From Muricoccus nepalensis (lineage in GTDB: Bacteria; Pseudomonadota; Alphaproteobacteria; Acetobacterales; Acetobacteraceae), in assembly GCF_006438825.1 (NCBI RefSeq), contig NZ_RCZP01000004.1, positions 1 through 64,000 of the forward strand: a DNA stretch of 64,000 nucleotides. Reading direction: 5' to 3'. Within the stretch, counting starts at the first letter, position 1. Every line of letters begins with the position of its first letter. Under the pieces are notes generated by a model. That model did not search any database, was not told the DNA's origin, and saw nothing but the letters and a program-made list of their open reading frames with translations. Both the position numbers and the translations under genes were made by a program. This document shows, piece after piece, positions 46,739-58,313 of the stretch.

Positions 46739-48214
46739 TCAGTGGCCGGAGGAGAGGCCCGCCCCCTCCCGGTGATAGGCGCCCAGGCGCTCGACCATGG
46801 TGGCGGAGGCGTCGTTCAGCCCGGCCACCTCCACCGCCACGCCCTGGTGGCGGAGCTTCAGCACCACCCGGTCCAGCGCGCCGATGGCCGTGATGTCCCA
46901 GAAATGCGCGGCGGTGAGGTCGATCACCACGCGCTCCACCCCCTCGCGGAAGTCGAAAGCGTCGTGGAAGGCGCCGGCGGTGGCGAAGAAGATCTGCCCG
47001 CCGACGCGGTAGGTCCGGGTGGCGCCCTCGAGCGAGGAGGTGACGGAGAAGGCGCGCGTCACCTTCTGGGCGAAGAGCAAGCCGCTGAGGACCACGCCCA
47101 CGAGCACCCCCTCGGCCAGGTTGCCGGTCGCGACCGTGACCGCCACGGTCGCCAGCATCACGAAGCTGGAGCCGCGCGGGTTGGTCCGCAACGCGGCGAT
47201 CGAGCCCCAGCGGAAGGTGCTGACCGAGACGAAGATCATCACCGCCACTAGCGCCGCCATCGGGATCCGCCGCACCCATTCCCCGAGGACGAGGATCAGG
47301 AAGAGCAGGAAGGCCCCCGCCCAGAGCGAGGAGAGCCGCCCCCGCCCGCCGGAGGTCACGTTGATGACGGACTGGCCGATCATGGCGCAGCCCGCCATCC
47401 CCCCGAACAGGCCAGAGGCGATGTTGGCCAGCCCCTGCCCCCGGCACTCCCGGTTCTTGTCGCTGGCCGTGTCCGTCATCTCGTCCACGATGGCCGCCGT
47501 CATCATCGATTCCAGCAGCCCGACCATCGCGATGGTGACCGAGTAGGGAAGGATGATCCGCAGCGTCTCGAAAGTCAGGGGAACCTGGGGCAGCAGGAAA
47601 CGGGGCAGCTCGGAGGGAAGCTCGCCCATGTTGCCGACGTTGCGCAGGTCCAGCCCGAGCCACACGGCCAGCGCGGTGCCGAGCACGATGGTCACCAGCG
47701 GCGCGGGAACGGCCCGGGTCACGCGCGGCAGCAGGTAGATGATCGCGAGCCCGCCCGCGACCATGGCGTAGAAGACCGGCCCCGCGCCCACGAATTCCGG
47801 CAGTTGCGCGAGGAAGATGAGGATGGCCAGCGCGTTGACGAAGCCAGTGATCACCGAGCCCGAGACGAAGCGCATGAGGTCGCCGAGCCGGAGGTAGCCG
47901 GCGCCGATCTGGAGCAGCCCGGTCAGCAGGGTCGCGGCCAGGAGGTAATCCAGCCCGTGGTCGCGGACGAGCGTCACCATCACCAGCGCCGTGGCGCCGG
48001 TGGCGGCCGAGATCATCGCCGGCCGGCCGCCCGCGATCGCCGTCACGACCGCGATGCAGAAGGACGCGTAAAGACCCACCTTCGGGTCCACCCCCGCGAT
48101 GATGGAGAAGGCGATCGCCTCCGGAATCAGGGCGAGGGCGACCACGGTCCCGGCGAGTAGGTCACGCGTGACATTGGGCGACCACTCGGAGAGGGCGCGT
48201 CGGGCGGTTTTCAT
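46739..48214 (-). CDS. SulP family anion transporter with STAS domain
   Basis: A 491-residue inner-membrane carrier. The membrane domain (about 20-380) opens [20 protein letters not shown], the SulP signature, and contains [21 protein letters not shown] cytoplasmic STAS domain follows (about 395-480, [18 protein letters not shown]). Family members move sulphate, bicarbonate or dicarboxylates, often with Na+. This compact form is close to proteobacterial SulP proteins of unknown substrate. Its neighbours sucD and ilvE do not settle it. Confidence 0.92.
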   Translation of the reverse strand: MKTARRALSEWSPNVTRDLLAGTVVALALIPEAIAFSIIAGVDPKVGLYASFCIAVVTAIAGGRPAMISAATGATALVMVTLVRDHGLDYLLAATLLTGLLQIGAGYLRLGDLMRFVSGSVITGFVNALAILIFLAQLPEFVGAGPVFYAMVAGGLAIIYLLPRVTRAVPAPLVTIVLGTALAVWLGLDLRNVGNMGELPSELPRFLLPQVPLTFETLRIILPYSVTIAMVGLLESMMTAAIVDEMTDTASDKNRECRGQGLANIASGLFGGMAGCAMIGQSVINVTSGGRGRLSSLWAGAFLLFLILVLGEWVRRIPMAALVAVMIFVSVSTFRWGSIAALRTNPRGSSFVMLATVAVTVATGNLAEGVLVGVVLSGLLFAQKVTRAFSVTSSLEGATRTYRVGGQIFFATAGAFHDAFDFREGVERVVIDLTAAHFWDITAIGALDRVVLKLRHQGVAVEVAGLNDASATMVERLGAYHREGAGLSSGH

Positions 48215-48362
48215 GGCGTATTCTCAGGGGCACGGCGCAAGGCGCGGGCGAGCAGGAGTGGACGGGTTCCGCGGCGGGGCCGCGCGGCCCCGGCTCAGGG
48301 CGGAGCGTTCCGCCGGGCGATAAGGATCCTGTTCACCCCCGCCGCTTGGCAGGCATCACGCC

Positions 48363-48399
48363 CCAACGCAACACGCCGCCGGGTGGACCCCGGCGGCGT
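48363..48399 (-). terminator. terminator after mdh-sucCD
   Basis: Perfect 11-bp stem ACGCCGCCGGG (48373-48383 with 48389-48399), 5-base loop, 27 bases past the sucD stop; minus strand continues GTTGCGTTGG. Confidence 0.8.
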
Positions 48400-48426
48400 G
48401 CGCATCAACCCGGCGTGTGGGTCGCC

Positions 48427-49317
48427 TCAGGCGGCGATGGCCTTGACCATCGTCGAGCCCAGCGCGGCCGGGCTGTCGGCCACGAAGACGCCGGCGCTGC
48501 GCATCGCGTCCATCTTCGCCTCGGCCGTGTCCTTGCCGCCGGAGATGACGGCGCCGGCATGGCCCATGCGGCGGCCCGGGGGGGCCGTGGCGCCGGCGAT
48601 GAAGCCGACGACGGGCTTGTAGTTCGCGCTGCCCGGCTTGTTCTCGCGCCCCAGGAACTCGGCCGCGATGATCTCGGACTGGCCGCCGATCTCGCCGATC
48701 ATGACGATCTGCTTCGTCTCGGGGTCAGCCAGGAACATCTCCAGCACCTCCTGGAAGTCCGTGCCCTTCACGGGGTCGCCGCCGATGCCGACGCAGGTGG
48801 ACTGGCCGAGGCCCGCCGCCGTCGTCTGCGCCACCGCCTCGTAGGTCAGCGTGCCCGAGCGGGACACGATGCCGACCGAGCCGCGCTTGTGGATGTGGCC
48901 GGGCATGATGCCGATCTTGCAGGCTTCCGGCGTGATCACGCCCGGGCAGTTCGGCCCGATGAGGCGGGACTTGGAGCCGGAGAGCGCGCGCTTGACCTTG
49001 ATCATGTCGATCACCGGGATGCCCTCGGTGATGCAGATGATCAGCGGAAGCTCCGCCGCGATCGCCTCCAGGATGGAGTCGGCCGCGAAGGGCGGCGGCA
49101 CGTAGATGACGGAGGCGTCGGCGCCGGTGGCCTCGACGCACTCGGCCACCGTGTCGAAGACCGGCAGGTTGAGGTGCTTCTGCCCGCCCTTGCCCGGCGT
49201 CACGCCGCCCACGTAGTTCGTGCCGTAGGCGATGCCCTGCTCAGCGTGGAAGGTGCCCTGGGCCCCGGTGAAGCCCTGGGTCATGACCTTGGTGTGGCGG
49301 TCAACGAGAACGGACAT
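48427..49317 (-). CDS. sucD: succinyl-CoA ligase alpha subunit
   Basis: A 296-residue subunit that binds CoA and is phosphorylated on a histidine. The CoA-binding start is [18 protein letters not shown], then [10 protein letters not shown], and the active-site His lies in [16 protein letters not shown] at 49317 is two bases after the sucC stop. It makes ATP or GTP from succinyl-CoA, just after the OdhAB-LpdA step. Confidence 0.97.
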   Translation of the reverse strand: MSVLVDRHTKVMTQGFTGAQGTFHAEQGIAYGTNYVGGVTPGKGGQKHLNLPVFDTVAECVEATGADASVIYVPPPFAADSILEAIAAELPLIICITEGIPVIDMIKVKRALSGSKSRLIGPNCPGVITPEACKIGIMPGHIHKRGSVGIVSRSGTLTYEAVAQTTAAGLGQSTCVGIGGDPVKGTDFQEVLEMFLADPETKQIVMIGEIGGQSEIIAAEFLGRENKPGSANYKPVVGFIAGATAPPGRRMGHAGAVISGGKDTAEAKMDAMRSAGVFVADSPAALGSTMVKAIAA

Positions 49318-49319
49318 GA

Positions 49320-50513
<1,194 letters not shown>

Positions 50514-50532
50514 GCGGGTCCCGCCTTCCTGA

Positions 50533-50562
50533 CACAGAAAGGGCCGGGGTTGCCCCCGGCCC
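50533..50562 (-). terminator. hairpin between mdh and sucC
   Basis: GGGCCGGGG / CCCCGGCCC 9-bp stem with a 4-base loop, then TTTCTGTG on the minus strand. It lies inside the mdh-sucCD transcript, so it may set the ratio of mdh to sucCD mRNA. Confidence 0.75.
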
Positions 50563-50568
50563 GCATTC

Positions 50569-51573
<1,005 letters not shown>

Positions 51574-51619
51574 TTAGACCCGGACGCCCGGAGGGGCAAG
51601 GCGCGGCAAGGCAGGGCCG

Positions 51620-51658
51620 CAACGGAAAGGGGCGGGGCGCCCCTCGGCACCCCGCCCC
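51620..51658 (-). terminator. terminator after the secreted 179-residue protein
   Basis: GGGGCGGGG / CCCCGCCCC 9-bp stem (51629-51637 with 51650-51658) with a 12-base loop; minus strand continues CTTTCCGTT. Confidence 0.65.
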
Positions 51659-51685
51659 TCCCCAACCCCGGGTTGTTCCCGGGCG

Positions 51686-52225
51686 CTACATCGGCATGCA
51701 GCGGAAGGTGTCGACATGGCCGCTGGCGAGCACGGCCATGGTCCCGGCGGGGCAGTCCATCTGCTCGCCGTCGGCGGCGGGCAGGCCGGCGTGCCAGGCG
51801 CCCCGGCGAACGGCGCGGCCCTCGTCCGCGCCCTCGGCGCGGGCGCTCGTGTAGGCTGCCTTGGCGTACTTGCCGCCGCGGGCCGGCACGGTGGCCGCCG
51901 CGGCCGGGGCGGCGGAGAGGAGGCTCACGAAGCGGAGCCCCATGCGGCCCTGGCCGCCCATCGTCGCCGGGCGGCGGTCGGCGTAGCGCAGCGCCTGGGC
52001 GCGCCCGCTGCCGCGGACGGCGAAGGCCGGGCGGCGGGCGGGCGCGGCCTCTGCGGCCCGCGGCCCGCGCGGCGCCGTGGCGCGGGCGGCGGCGGGACGC
52101 GCGGCGGCCGGGCGGGCCGCCTTGCCGGCGGAACGCGCCTCCTGGCGGCTCCCCGCGGCGTCGGCGGGCTGCACGGACGCGAGCGCGACGACCGCGCCGA
52201 GCGCGATGGCAAAGGAACGCAGCAT
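51686..52225 (-). CDS. secreted Ala/Arg-rich hypothetical protein
   Basis: A 179-residue protein. ATG at 52225 has GGGGGAG about 9 bases upstream and opens a Sec signal (MLRSFAIALGAVVALASVQP, cleavage near ADA at residue 24). The next ~60 residues are low-complexity Ala/Arg/Pro; the last 60 contain two Cys (EQMDCPAGT and DTFRCMPM) that could form a disulphide. No family recognised. Has its own terminator and seems to be a single-gene unit. Confidence 0.7.
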   Translation of the reverse strand: MLRSFAIALGAVVALASVQPADAAGSRQEARSAGKAARPAAARPAAARATAPRGPRAAEAAPARRPAFAVRGSGRAQALRYADRRPATMGGQGRMGLRFVSLLSAAPAAAATVPARGGKYAKAAYTSARAEGADEGRAVRRGAWHAGLPAADGEQMDCPAGTMAVLASGHVDTFRCMPM

Positions 52226-52315
52226 GAAAAATCTCCCCCTATGGCCCCTTCCCCGGATCCCCACCCGGCGCCCTGCCCCCTCAGGCGCGCGCCGGGCAAT
52301 TCCGGGACGGGGCCG

Positions 52316-53506
52316 TTACGTCAGATGCGGCAAGGCCAGGTATTCCTGGCTCTGCATTTCCATGAGGCGGGAGGCGGTGCGCTGGAAGATCGCCGCCCCC
52401 TCGCCCTTCTCGTAGAGCTGGTCGGGCACGGCCTCGGCCGAGGCGACCAGCTTGCAGCGGTGCTCATAGAGCGCGTCGATGAGCGTCACGAAGCGGCGGG
52501 CCCGGTCGTAGTTCTCCGGGCCCAGCCGCGGCACGCCGTCCAGCACGAGCGTGTGGAAGTGGGTGGCCATGGCCAGGAAGTCCGCGGCGCCGAGATAGGC
52601 GCCGCAGAGGGTGTCGAAGTCCGCCCGCGCCACGCCCCGGTGGGCCTGCGGCACCTCGACCTTCCGGCCCAGCACCGTCAGCGTGCAGGGGCCGGCATTC
52701 GCGACGCCGCTCAGCTCGCGGAACGCGGCGTCGAGCGCGCGGTCGGCGCGGCCGCCGAGGGGCGTGTGCCAGGTCGGCAGCCCCCGGATGCGGTCGCGCC
52801 GGTAATCCTGAAGCGCCGAGAGCTGGAGAACCTCGAGCCGCTTCTGGATCATGGCGATGAAGGGCAGGAAGGCATCGCGCCCCGGCTTGCCCTTGAAGAG
52901 ATCCGCCGGCGCGGTGTTGGAGGTGGCGACCACCACCACGCCGCGGGCGAAGAGCGCCTCGAACAGCCGCCCGAGGAGCATGGCGTCCACGATGTCGTGA
53001 ACCTGGAACTCGTCGAAGCAGAGCAGCGCGGCCTCGGCCACGATCCGGTCGGCGAGCGGCGGGATCGGGTCGGCCGCGTCGCCATGGGTCCGGCGCCACT
53101 GGTGGATGCGGCGGTGGCAGGCCTGCATGAAGGCGTGGAAGTGCTCGCGGCGCTTCCGCGGCACGTCCGCCGTCTCGAAGAAGAGGTCCATCAGCATGGA
53201 CTTGCCGCGCCCGACCTCGCCGACGAGGTAGAGGCCGAGGGGCGGGCCGTCGGGCTGGTCGTCCACGGGCTTGCGGCGGAAGAACCGGGCGAGGAGCCCG
53301 GGCTCCTCCTTTGCCTCGGGGTGCGGGTCGTAGCCGCGCAGCCGCCGCCAGAGGTCCTGCAGCGTCTCGGCCGCGCGCGCCTGGGCGGGGTCCGCGCGCA
53401 GGGCGCCCGCCGCCACGCGGGCGCGGTAGAGGGGGAGCGGGCCCTTCGAGACATCCGCCGAGAGGATGGCTTCGGCGGGGGCTGGTGCGGTCGTGGTGCC
53501 GTCCAT
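52316..53506 (-). CDS. zapE: cell division protein ZapE, AFG1-like ATPase
   Basis: A 396-residue AAA-like ATPase. Walker A is GEVGRGKSMLMDLF, Walker B is LLCFDEFQVHDI, the sensor region is VVVATSNTAPADL, and the C-terminus has the family RRFVTLIDALYEHRCKL. ZapE acts on the FtsZ ring under stress; the mitochondrial homologue AFG1 works in respiratory-complex quality control. ATG at 53506. In alphaproteobacteria it is often next to mdh, as here with one gene between. Confidence 0.94.
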   Translation of the reverse strand: MDGTTTAPAPAEAILSADVSKGPLPLYRARVAAGALRADPAQARAAETLQDLWRRLRGYDPHPEAKEEPGLLARFFRRKPVDDQPDGPPLGLYLVGEVGRGKSMLMDLFFETADVPRKRREHFHAFMQACHRRIHQWRRTHGDAADPIPPLADRIVAEAALLCFDEFQVHDIVDAMLLGRLFEALFARGVVVVATSNTAPADLFKGKPGRDAFLPFIAMIQKRLEVLQLSALQDYRRDRIRGLPTWHTPLGGRADRALDAAFRELSGVANAGPCTLTVLGRKVEVPQAHRGVARADFDTLCGAYLGAADFLAMATHFHTLVLDGVPRLGPENYDRARRFVTLIDALYEHRCKLVASAEAVPDQLYEKGEGAAIFQRTASRLMEMQSQEYLALPHLT

Positions 53507-53654
53507 GGGCGGCCGGTCTAGCCCGGTCCCGGGCGGCTCGCAATGTCGGGAGTTATGTTACCACCGCGGTTCCGTCCCGCGCGCGCAACCAATCGACCCT
53601 GGGAAGGTCGCCCCGCAAGCCCCTGTCCGGGCTGCGAAGCCCACTGGCGGGAAG

Positions 53655-53688
53655 GCACGAAAAACCCCGCCGGACAGACCCGGCGGGG
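53655..53688 (-). terminator. terminator after the DUF2171 gene
   Basis: CCCCGCCGG / CCGGCGGGG 9-bp stem with a 6-base loop, followed by TTTTTCGTG on the minus strand. Confidence 0.88.
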
Positions 53689-53726
53689 CCTTCCTCGCGC
53701 CGGCGCCCCGCGCCGGGCGCGGCCGT

Positions 53727-53957
53727 TCAGCCCGCCTGGAACTGCTTCATCGCGTCCATGTGGTTCATGGAGGTCTTGGCCTTGTCGCCCTCGACCGAGG
53801 CGACGGCGGAGAGGGGCAGGTAGTGGTGCTGGCCGTCGGTGCTGTCCTTGCGGGTCAGCTTGATCCGGTCGCCCTCGACATGGTCGACCACGCCGACATG
53901 GTTCCCGCAGGACCCCACGACTTCCATGTGCTCCTTGATCTGCGATGCGTCGATCAT
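53727..53957 (-). CDS. DUF2171 small protein
   Basis: A 76-residue cytoplasmic protein beginning MIDASQIKEHMEVVGSCGNH and containing VGVVDHVEGDRIKLTRKDS, a PRC-barrel-like beta fold typical of DUF2171. A strong AAGGAGG lies 6 bases before the ATG, suggesting high expression, and a strong terminator follows. Function unknown; such proteins are often stress-induced. Confidence 0.88.
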   Translation of the reverse strand: MIDASQIKEHMEVVGSCGNHVGVVDHVEGDRIKLTRKDSTDGQHHYLPLSAVASVEGDKAKTSMNHMDAMKQFQAG

Positions 53958-54026
53958 GCGCGTCCTCCTTAACCCATGTGGTTGTGGTCGGGAGAACGCG
54001 GGCCGGGCGGAAGGGATGCAACGCCC

Positions 54027-55007
54027 TCAGTCGGCCGTGATGCCGGCCGCCTGGATCACCGGGGCCCAGCGCGCCCGCTCGGCCGCGATGAAGCGGCCGA
54101 AGGCATCGCCGGGCATCGGGTAGGGCATCGCCCCCTCCCGCGCGAGGCTGGAGACGAGCTCCGGGGAGCCCAGGCTCTCGAGGATGGCGGCCTCCAGCCG
54201 CGCGCGGACCGGCTCGGGCGTGCCGCGGGGCACGAGGATCCCGTACCAGGCGGTGGCGCGGTAGCCGGGAATGGTCTCGGCGACGGTCGGCACACCCGGC
54301 ATGGAGGGGAGGCGCCGGTCGTCCGTCACGGCCAGGGCGCGGAGGACGCCGCCCTCCACCAGGCCGGCGACGGAGGGCAGGGTGCTGATCATGGCCGCGA
54401 CCGTCCCCGCCGCCACGTCGGTCAGGCCCGGGGCGGCGCCGCGGAAGGGGACGTGCGTCGCCTCCACCCCCGCCTGCTGGAGCAGCAGCGCCATGGCGAG
54501 GTGCCCCGCCGACCCGTTGCCGGGGGAGGCGTAGTTCATCCCGCCCCGCTTCTCCCGCGCCTCCGCGATCAGGGCGGGCAGCGTCGCGGCCGGCGTCGCG
54601 GGGCCGGCGACGAGCACCAGCGGCGTCTCCGCCACCATGGCCACCGGGTCTAGCGCCGCTTGCGGGTTCACCTTCAGGTTCCGGCCAAAGAGGGTGGGGT
54701 TCACCGCGATCGGGCCCTGGTTGCCCATGAGCAGCGTGTGCCCGTCCGGCCGCGACCCCGCGACCAGCTCGGTGGCGAGGTTGCCGCCGGCGCCGGGGCG
54801 GTTCTCCACCACGACGGGCTGGCCGAGCGCGGCGTTCAGCCGGGTGCCCAGCGCCCGGGCGACGGCGTCCGTCCCGCCGCCGGGCGTGTAGGGAAGGACC
54901 AGGCGGAGGGGACGGTCGGGCCAGGCGCCCTGGGCCTGGGGCTGGGCCTGGGCGGCAAGCGGCGCGGCCGCGAGGGCGGCCAGGAGGGAGCGGCGCGGGA
55001 CGGGCAT
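54027..55007 (-). CDS. tripartite tricarboxylate transporter binding protein (Bug/TctC)
   Basis: A 326-residue periplasmic receptor. The signal is MPVPRRSLLAALAAAPLAAQ with an Arg pair; the mature protein starts WPDRPLRLVLPYTPGGGTDA. ATG at 55007 has GGAGG 7-10 bases upstream. As with the receptor at 21.7 kb, no TctAB genes lie near. Two SDR genes lie upstream on the same strand with an 84-base gap, so it may serve uptake of the compound they oxidise. Confidence 0.9.
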   Translation of the reverse strand: MPVPRRSLLAALAAAPLAAQAQPQAQGAWPDRPLRLVLPYTPGGGTDAVARALGTRLNAALGQPVVVENRPGAGGNLATELVAGSRPDGHTLLMGNQGPIAVNPTLFGRNLKVNPQAALDPVAMVAETPLVLVAGPATPAATLPALIAEAREKRGGMNYASPGNGSAGHLAMALLLQQAGVEATHVPFRGAAPGLTDVAAGTVAAMISTLPSVAGLVEGGVLRALAVTDDRRLPSMPGVPTVAETIPGYRATAWYGILVPRGTPEPVRARLEAAILESLGSPELVSSLAREGAMPYPMPGDAFGRFIAAERARWAPVIQAAGITAD

Positions 55008-55091
55008 GGGACGGCCTCCGGGACGGTCATCGTCGGCCCCGAAGGGAGCGGAAACGGGCGGGCGGCGCAACGCGGGTCCGCCCCGCGCGCG

Positions 55092-55787
55092 TCAGAGCCC
55101 CGCGCCCCCGTCCAGCGCGATCGCCTGCCCCGTGACGTTCCCCGCCGCCGGCGAGAGGAGATAGGCGGCCATCTCCGCCACCTCCTCGGCCGCGGTGATG
55201 CGGCGCGTCGGCGTGCCGGCCGCGGCCTCGGCGGCGGTCATGCCGAGCTCCGCCCAGCGCGCGCGCGCCATCTCCGTGTCCACCCAGCCCGGGCAGAGGG
55301 CGTTCACCGTGATCCCGCGCGGGGCGAGCCGCAGGGCGAGGGCGCGCATCAGCCCGATCACCCCGTGCTTGGCGGCGGAATAGGCCACTTGGTCCGGCAC
55401 CGCCCGCAGCCCCAGCACGGAGGCGAGGAAGACGATGCGCCCCTCCCCGTCCGGCAGGACCGGTGCCGCGGCCTCCGCGCAGCGCCAGGCGCCGTCGAGG
55501 TTGGAGGCCATGATGCGGCGCCAGTGCTCCTCGTCCGGGGAGGCGGGGTCGCCGCCCGCAACGCCGGCGGCCAGGATCACCGCGCCGACCGGCCCCGCCG
55601 CGGCGAAGAGGGCGCGCACCGAGGCGGGGTCGGTCACGTCGCCGGGGAGGTAGCGGATGCCCGGCGGCAGCGGCCCCTCCGGGGGGCGGCGCGCGGCCGC
55701 GACCACGGCCCGCTCGCGGGAGGCGAGGAGCCGCGCGCAGGCCAGCCCGATCCCCCGCGTGCCGCCGGTGACGAGGACGGCGCTCAC
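55092..55787 (-). CDS. short-chain dehydrogenase/reductase
   Basis: A 231-residue SDR with VLVTGGTRGIGLA at the cofactor site, catalytic YSAAK and Ser in FLASVLG, and GWVDTEMA after. Start GTG at 55787 overlaps the stop of the preceding SDR in a GTGA. It resembles 3-oxoacyl-ACP reductase (FabG-like) forms. Substrate unknown; paired with the next entry. Confidence 0.85.
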   Translation of the reverse strand: MSAVLVTGGTRGIGLACARLLASRERAVVAAARRPPEGPLPPGIRYLPGDVTDPASVRALFAAAGPVGAVILAAGVAGGDPASPDEEHWRRIMASNLDGAWRCAEAAAPVLPDGEGRIVFLASVLGLRAVPDQVAYSAAKHGVIGLMRALALRLAPRGITVNALCPGWVDTEMARARWAELGMTAAEAAAGTPTRRITAAEEVAEMAAYLLSPAAGNVTGQAIALDGGAGL

Positions 55788-56545
55788 GCCGCGGTGGTCC
55801 CGCCGTCCACGGGCATGACGATGCCCGTGACGAAGCTCGCGTGATCGGAGAGGAGGAAGGCGACCACCGCCGCGATCTCGCGCGGGTCGGCGAAGCGGCG
55901 CTGGGGCACGGCCTCGGTGTAGACCGCGTCGCTCGCCGGGCCGGAGCCGCTGCGGGCGGCGAGGTCGGCGATGACGGCGCGCAGCATGGGCGTGTCCGTG
56001 CTGCCGGGCGCGATGGCGTTGAAGCGCACGCCCCGCGTCGCGAAGTCGAGCGCCGCCGAGCGCGTCATTTGCGCGAGCGCCGCCTTGGAGGCGCCATAGG
56101 CCGCCGAGGCCGGCTTGCCGATCAGCGCCTGGTCGGAGGCGATGTTCACGACCGCGCCGCCGCGCTCCAGCAGGTGCGGCAGCGCCGCCTGCATCACCGC
56201 GAAGGGAGCCAGCCAGTTGACGCGCATGATCCGCTCCGCCTCGGCCAGCGGGGTGTCGAGCAGGGTGCCGATCATCGTGTCGCCGGCGTTGTTCACCAGC
56301 AGGTCCAGCCCGCCCATCCGCGTCGCCGCCGCCTCCACCGCGGGCGCGATCCGGTCGATCGCCGCCAGGTCGTGCTCCGGCCGGTCCAGCCCCTCGACCA
56401 CGACGCCGGAGGCCTCCAGCGCCGCCACGATGGCCCGCCCGATCCCCCCGCGATGCCCGGTGACGAGGGCGCGCTTGCCCGCGAGGCCGGTCTGCGCCAG
56501 GCCGGTCTGGGTGAGGTCCGGGGTGCCGGAAGAGCTCTTTTCCAT
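55784..56545 (-). CDS. short-chain dehydrogenase/reductase
   Basis: A 253-residue SDR. The cofactor loop is TGHRGGIG (an uncommon His-Arg for the usual Gly-x-x), D in GLDRPEHD suggests NAD, and the catalytic set is NIASD ... YGASK, ending SFVTGIVMPVDGG. ATG at 56545 (MEKSSSG) is chosen over 56566. The two SDRs share one transcript, perhaps two steps of a sugar-acid or alcohol route. Confidence 0.85.
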   Translation of the reverse strand: MEKSSSGTPDLTQTGLAQTGLAGKRALVTGHRGGIGRAIVAALEASGVVVEGLDRPEHDLAAIDRIAPAVEAAATRMGGLDLLVNNAGDTMIGTLLDTPLAEAERIMRVNWLAPFAVMQAALPHLLERGGAVVNIASDQALIGKPASAAYGASKAALAQMTRSAALDFATRGVRFNAIAPGSTDTPMLRAVIADLAARSGSGPASDAVYTEAVPQRRFADPREIAAVVAFLLSDHASFVTGIVMPVDGGTTAA

Positions 56546-56615
56546 CCTGATCGGATGGCACCGCATCCCCGCCCCGGCAAGGGTGTTCCCTTCCCGTCAG
56601 GGGAGGGCGCGCCGC

Positions 56616-57095
56616 ATGGACGATTCGGGGGACGAGGGCTTCATGGAGCGCGCCATCGCCCAGGCCGAGGCCGGGCTGGCCGGGGGCCAGGCGCCCTTCG
56701 GGGCCCTGGTGGTGGACGCCGCCGGCGCGGTGCTGGGCGAGGGGCACAACCGCGTCCGCGCCGACCGCGACCCTTCCGCCCACGGGGAGGTGGTGGCCAT
56801 CCGCGCGGCCCTCCGGCGCCTCGACAGCGGCCGGCTGCCGCCCGGCACCACCCTCTACACGAGCTGCGAGCCCTGCCTGATGTGCGCGGTCGTCATCGCG
56901 CAGCTCGGCATCGGGCGCGTGGTCTACGCCGCGCGGGGGACGGACGTGCCGGGGGCGAAGCGGCTGCTGGACGCCGACCTCTCCCAGGCGGCCCCCTGGA
57001 TCCGCGCCCAGCCCGGCTGGACCCCGGTCGCGCTGCGCGGCGACCTCCTGCGGGAGCGGGCGCTGCGCTGCATGGCCGCCTTCGACTGGGGGTAG
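56616..57095 (+). CDS. nucleoside/cytidine-type deaminase
   Basis: A 159-residue zinc deaminase. Zn ligands lie in SAHGEVVAIRAA (HxE) and SCEPCLMC (PCxxC). ATG at 56616 has GGGAGGG upstream. HGE instead of HAE and the sequence around it are closer to guanine/nucleoside deaminases than to the tRNA enzyme TadA, but substrate is uncertain. Divergent from the SDR pair. Confidence 0.85.
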   Translation: MDDSGDEGFMERAIAQAEAGLAGGQAPFGALVVDAAGAVLGEGHNRVRADRDPSAHGEVVAIRAALRRLDSGRLPPGTTLYTSCEPCLMCAVVIAQLGIGRVVYAARGTDVPGAKRLLDADLSQAAPWIRAQPGWTPVALRGDLLRERALRCMAAFDWG

Positions 57096-57144
57096 GCCCC
57101 GCCCTCTCCCGCGTGGCGCGGTTTGCCCCCATCTTGCGGGCCTC

Positions 57145-57921
57145 ATGGCCATCCCCCCCAGCATCCCCCGCGCCGCCCTCGTCACCGGGGGGGCGAAGCG
57201 GATCGGCCGCGCGATCGCCCTCGCCCTCGCGGCCGAGGGCTTCGACATCGCCATCCACCACGGCCGCAGCGCGGCGGAAGCGGAGGAGACGGCGGCGGCC
57301 ATCCGCGCCCTCGGCCGGCGGGCCGCGACGCTGCGGGCCGATCTCGGGCGGGAGGCGGAGGTGGAATCCCTCCTCCCCGACGCCACCGCGCGTCTCGGCC
57401 CCATCGGCGTCCTAGTGAACAACGCCTCCCGCTTCGAGCGCGACGAGTGGGACAGCGCCACCCGCGAGAGTTGGGACGCCCATCTCGAGCCCAACCTCCG
57501 CGCTCCCTTCGTGCTGACCCAGGCCATGGCCCTCGCCCTGCCCGACGGGGCGGAGGGCGCGGTGGTGAACATGCTCGACCAGCGCGTGCTGTCCCTCACC
57601 CCGCACTTCGTCAGCTACACCGTCTCCAAGGCCGGGCTCTGGGCGCTGACGCAGTCGCTCGCGCTCGCGCTCGCGCCGCGCGTCCGGGTGAACGGCATCG
57701 GCCCCGGCCCCACCGTCGCCAGCACCCGGCAGACCGAGGAGCAGTTCCGGGCGCAGTGCGAGAGCACCCCGCTGCGCCGCGGCTCGAGCCCGGAGGAGGT
57801 GGCGCGGGCGGTGGTCGCGCTTCTCTCCCTCCCCTCCGTCACGGGGCAGGTCCTCGCGCTCGACAGCGGCCAGCACCTCCAGTGGTCGCCCGCCCGCGCG
57901 GCGGAAGGGCCCGAGGAATGA
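57145..57921 (+). CDS. SDR, pteridine reductase (FolM)-like
   Basis: A 258-residue SDR with TGGAKRIGRAIALAL, the Lys-Arg after the glycine motif being characteristic of pteridine and dihydromonapterin reductases; catalytic YTVSK follows. Its TGA overlaps the ATG of folB (ATGA). The link to dihydroneopterin aldolase makes reduction of a pterin intermediate likely; this is inference from motif and operon. Confidence 0.82.
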   Translation: MAIPPSIPRAALVTGGAKRIGRAIALALAAEGFDIAIHHGRSAAEAEETAAAIRALGRRAATLRADLGREAEVESLLPDATARLGPIGVLVNNASRFERDEWDSATRESWDAHLEPNLRAPFVLTQAMALALPDGAEGAVVNMLDQRVLSLTPHFVSYTVSKAGLWALTQSLALALAPRVRVNGIGPGPTVASTRQTEEQFRAQCESTPLRRGSSPEEVARAVVALLSLPSVTGQVLALDSGQHLQWSPARAAEGPEE

Positions 57922-58313
57922 CATCCTACATTCCCGACGCCGCCCGCGGGCTGCGCCGCGTCTTCGTGCGCGACCTCACGGTTCAGGCGCGCCTCGGCGT
58001 CTACCCGCGGGAGGAGGCGGCGCCGCAGCGCGTGGTCATCGGGATCGAGCTTCTCGTCGCCGACGACGCGGCCCCGGCCGGCGTCGGGCCCGACCGGCTG
58101 GAGCGCGTGGTGGACTACGCGGCCGTCGCCGAGCGCGCGCGGAGCGTCGCCACCAACGGCCACACGCGCCTCGCCGAGACGCTCGCCGAGCGCATCGCGG
58201 TGGCCTGCCTGGAGGACCCGCGCGTCGAATCCGCGCGCGTGACGGTGGAGAAGCCGGACATCATGCCCCATGTCGGAGCGGTCGGCGTGAGCGTCGAGCG
58301 GCGGCGGGCCTGA
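57918..58313 (+). CDS. folB: dihydroneopterin aldolase
   Basis: A 131-residue folate enzyme that splits dihydroneopterin. RRVFVRDLTVQARLGVYPRE is the family opening and ESARVTVEKPDIMP near the end carries the conserved Lys. Translationally coupled to the FolM-like SDR. No folK or folP in the window. Confidence 0.92.
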   Translation: MTSYIPDAARGLRRVFVRDLTVQARLGVYPREEAAPQRVVIGIELLVADDAAPAGVGPDRLERVVDYAAVAERARSVATNGHTRLAETLAERIAVACLEDPRVESARVTVEKPDIMPHVGAVGVSVERRRA

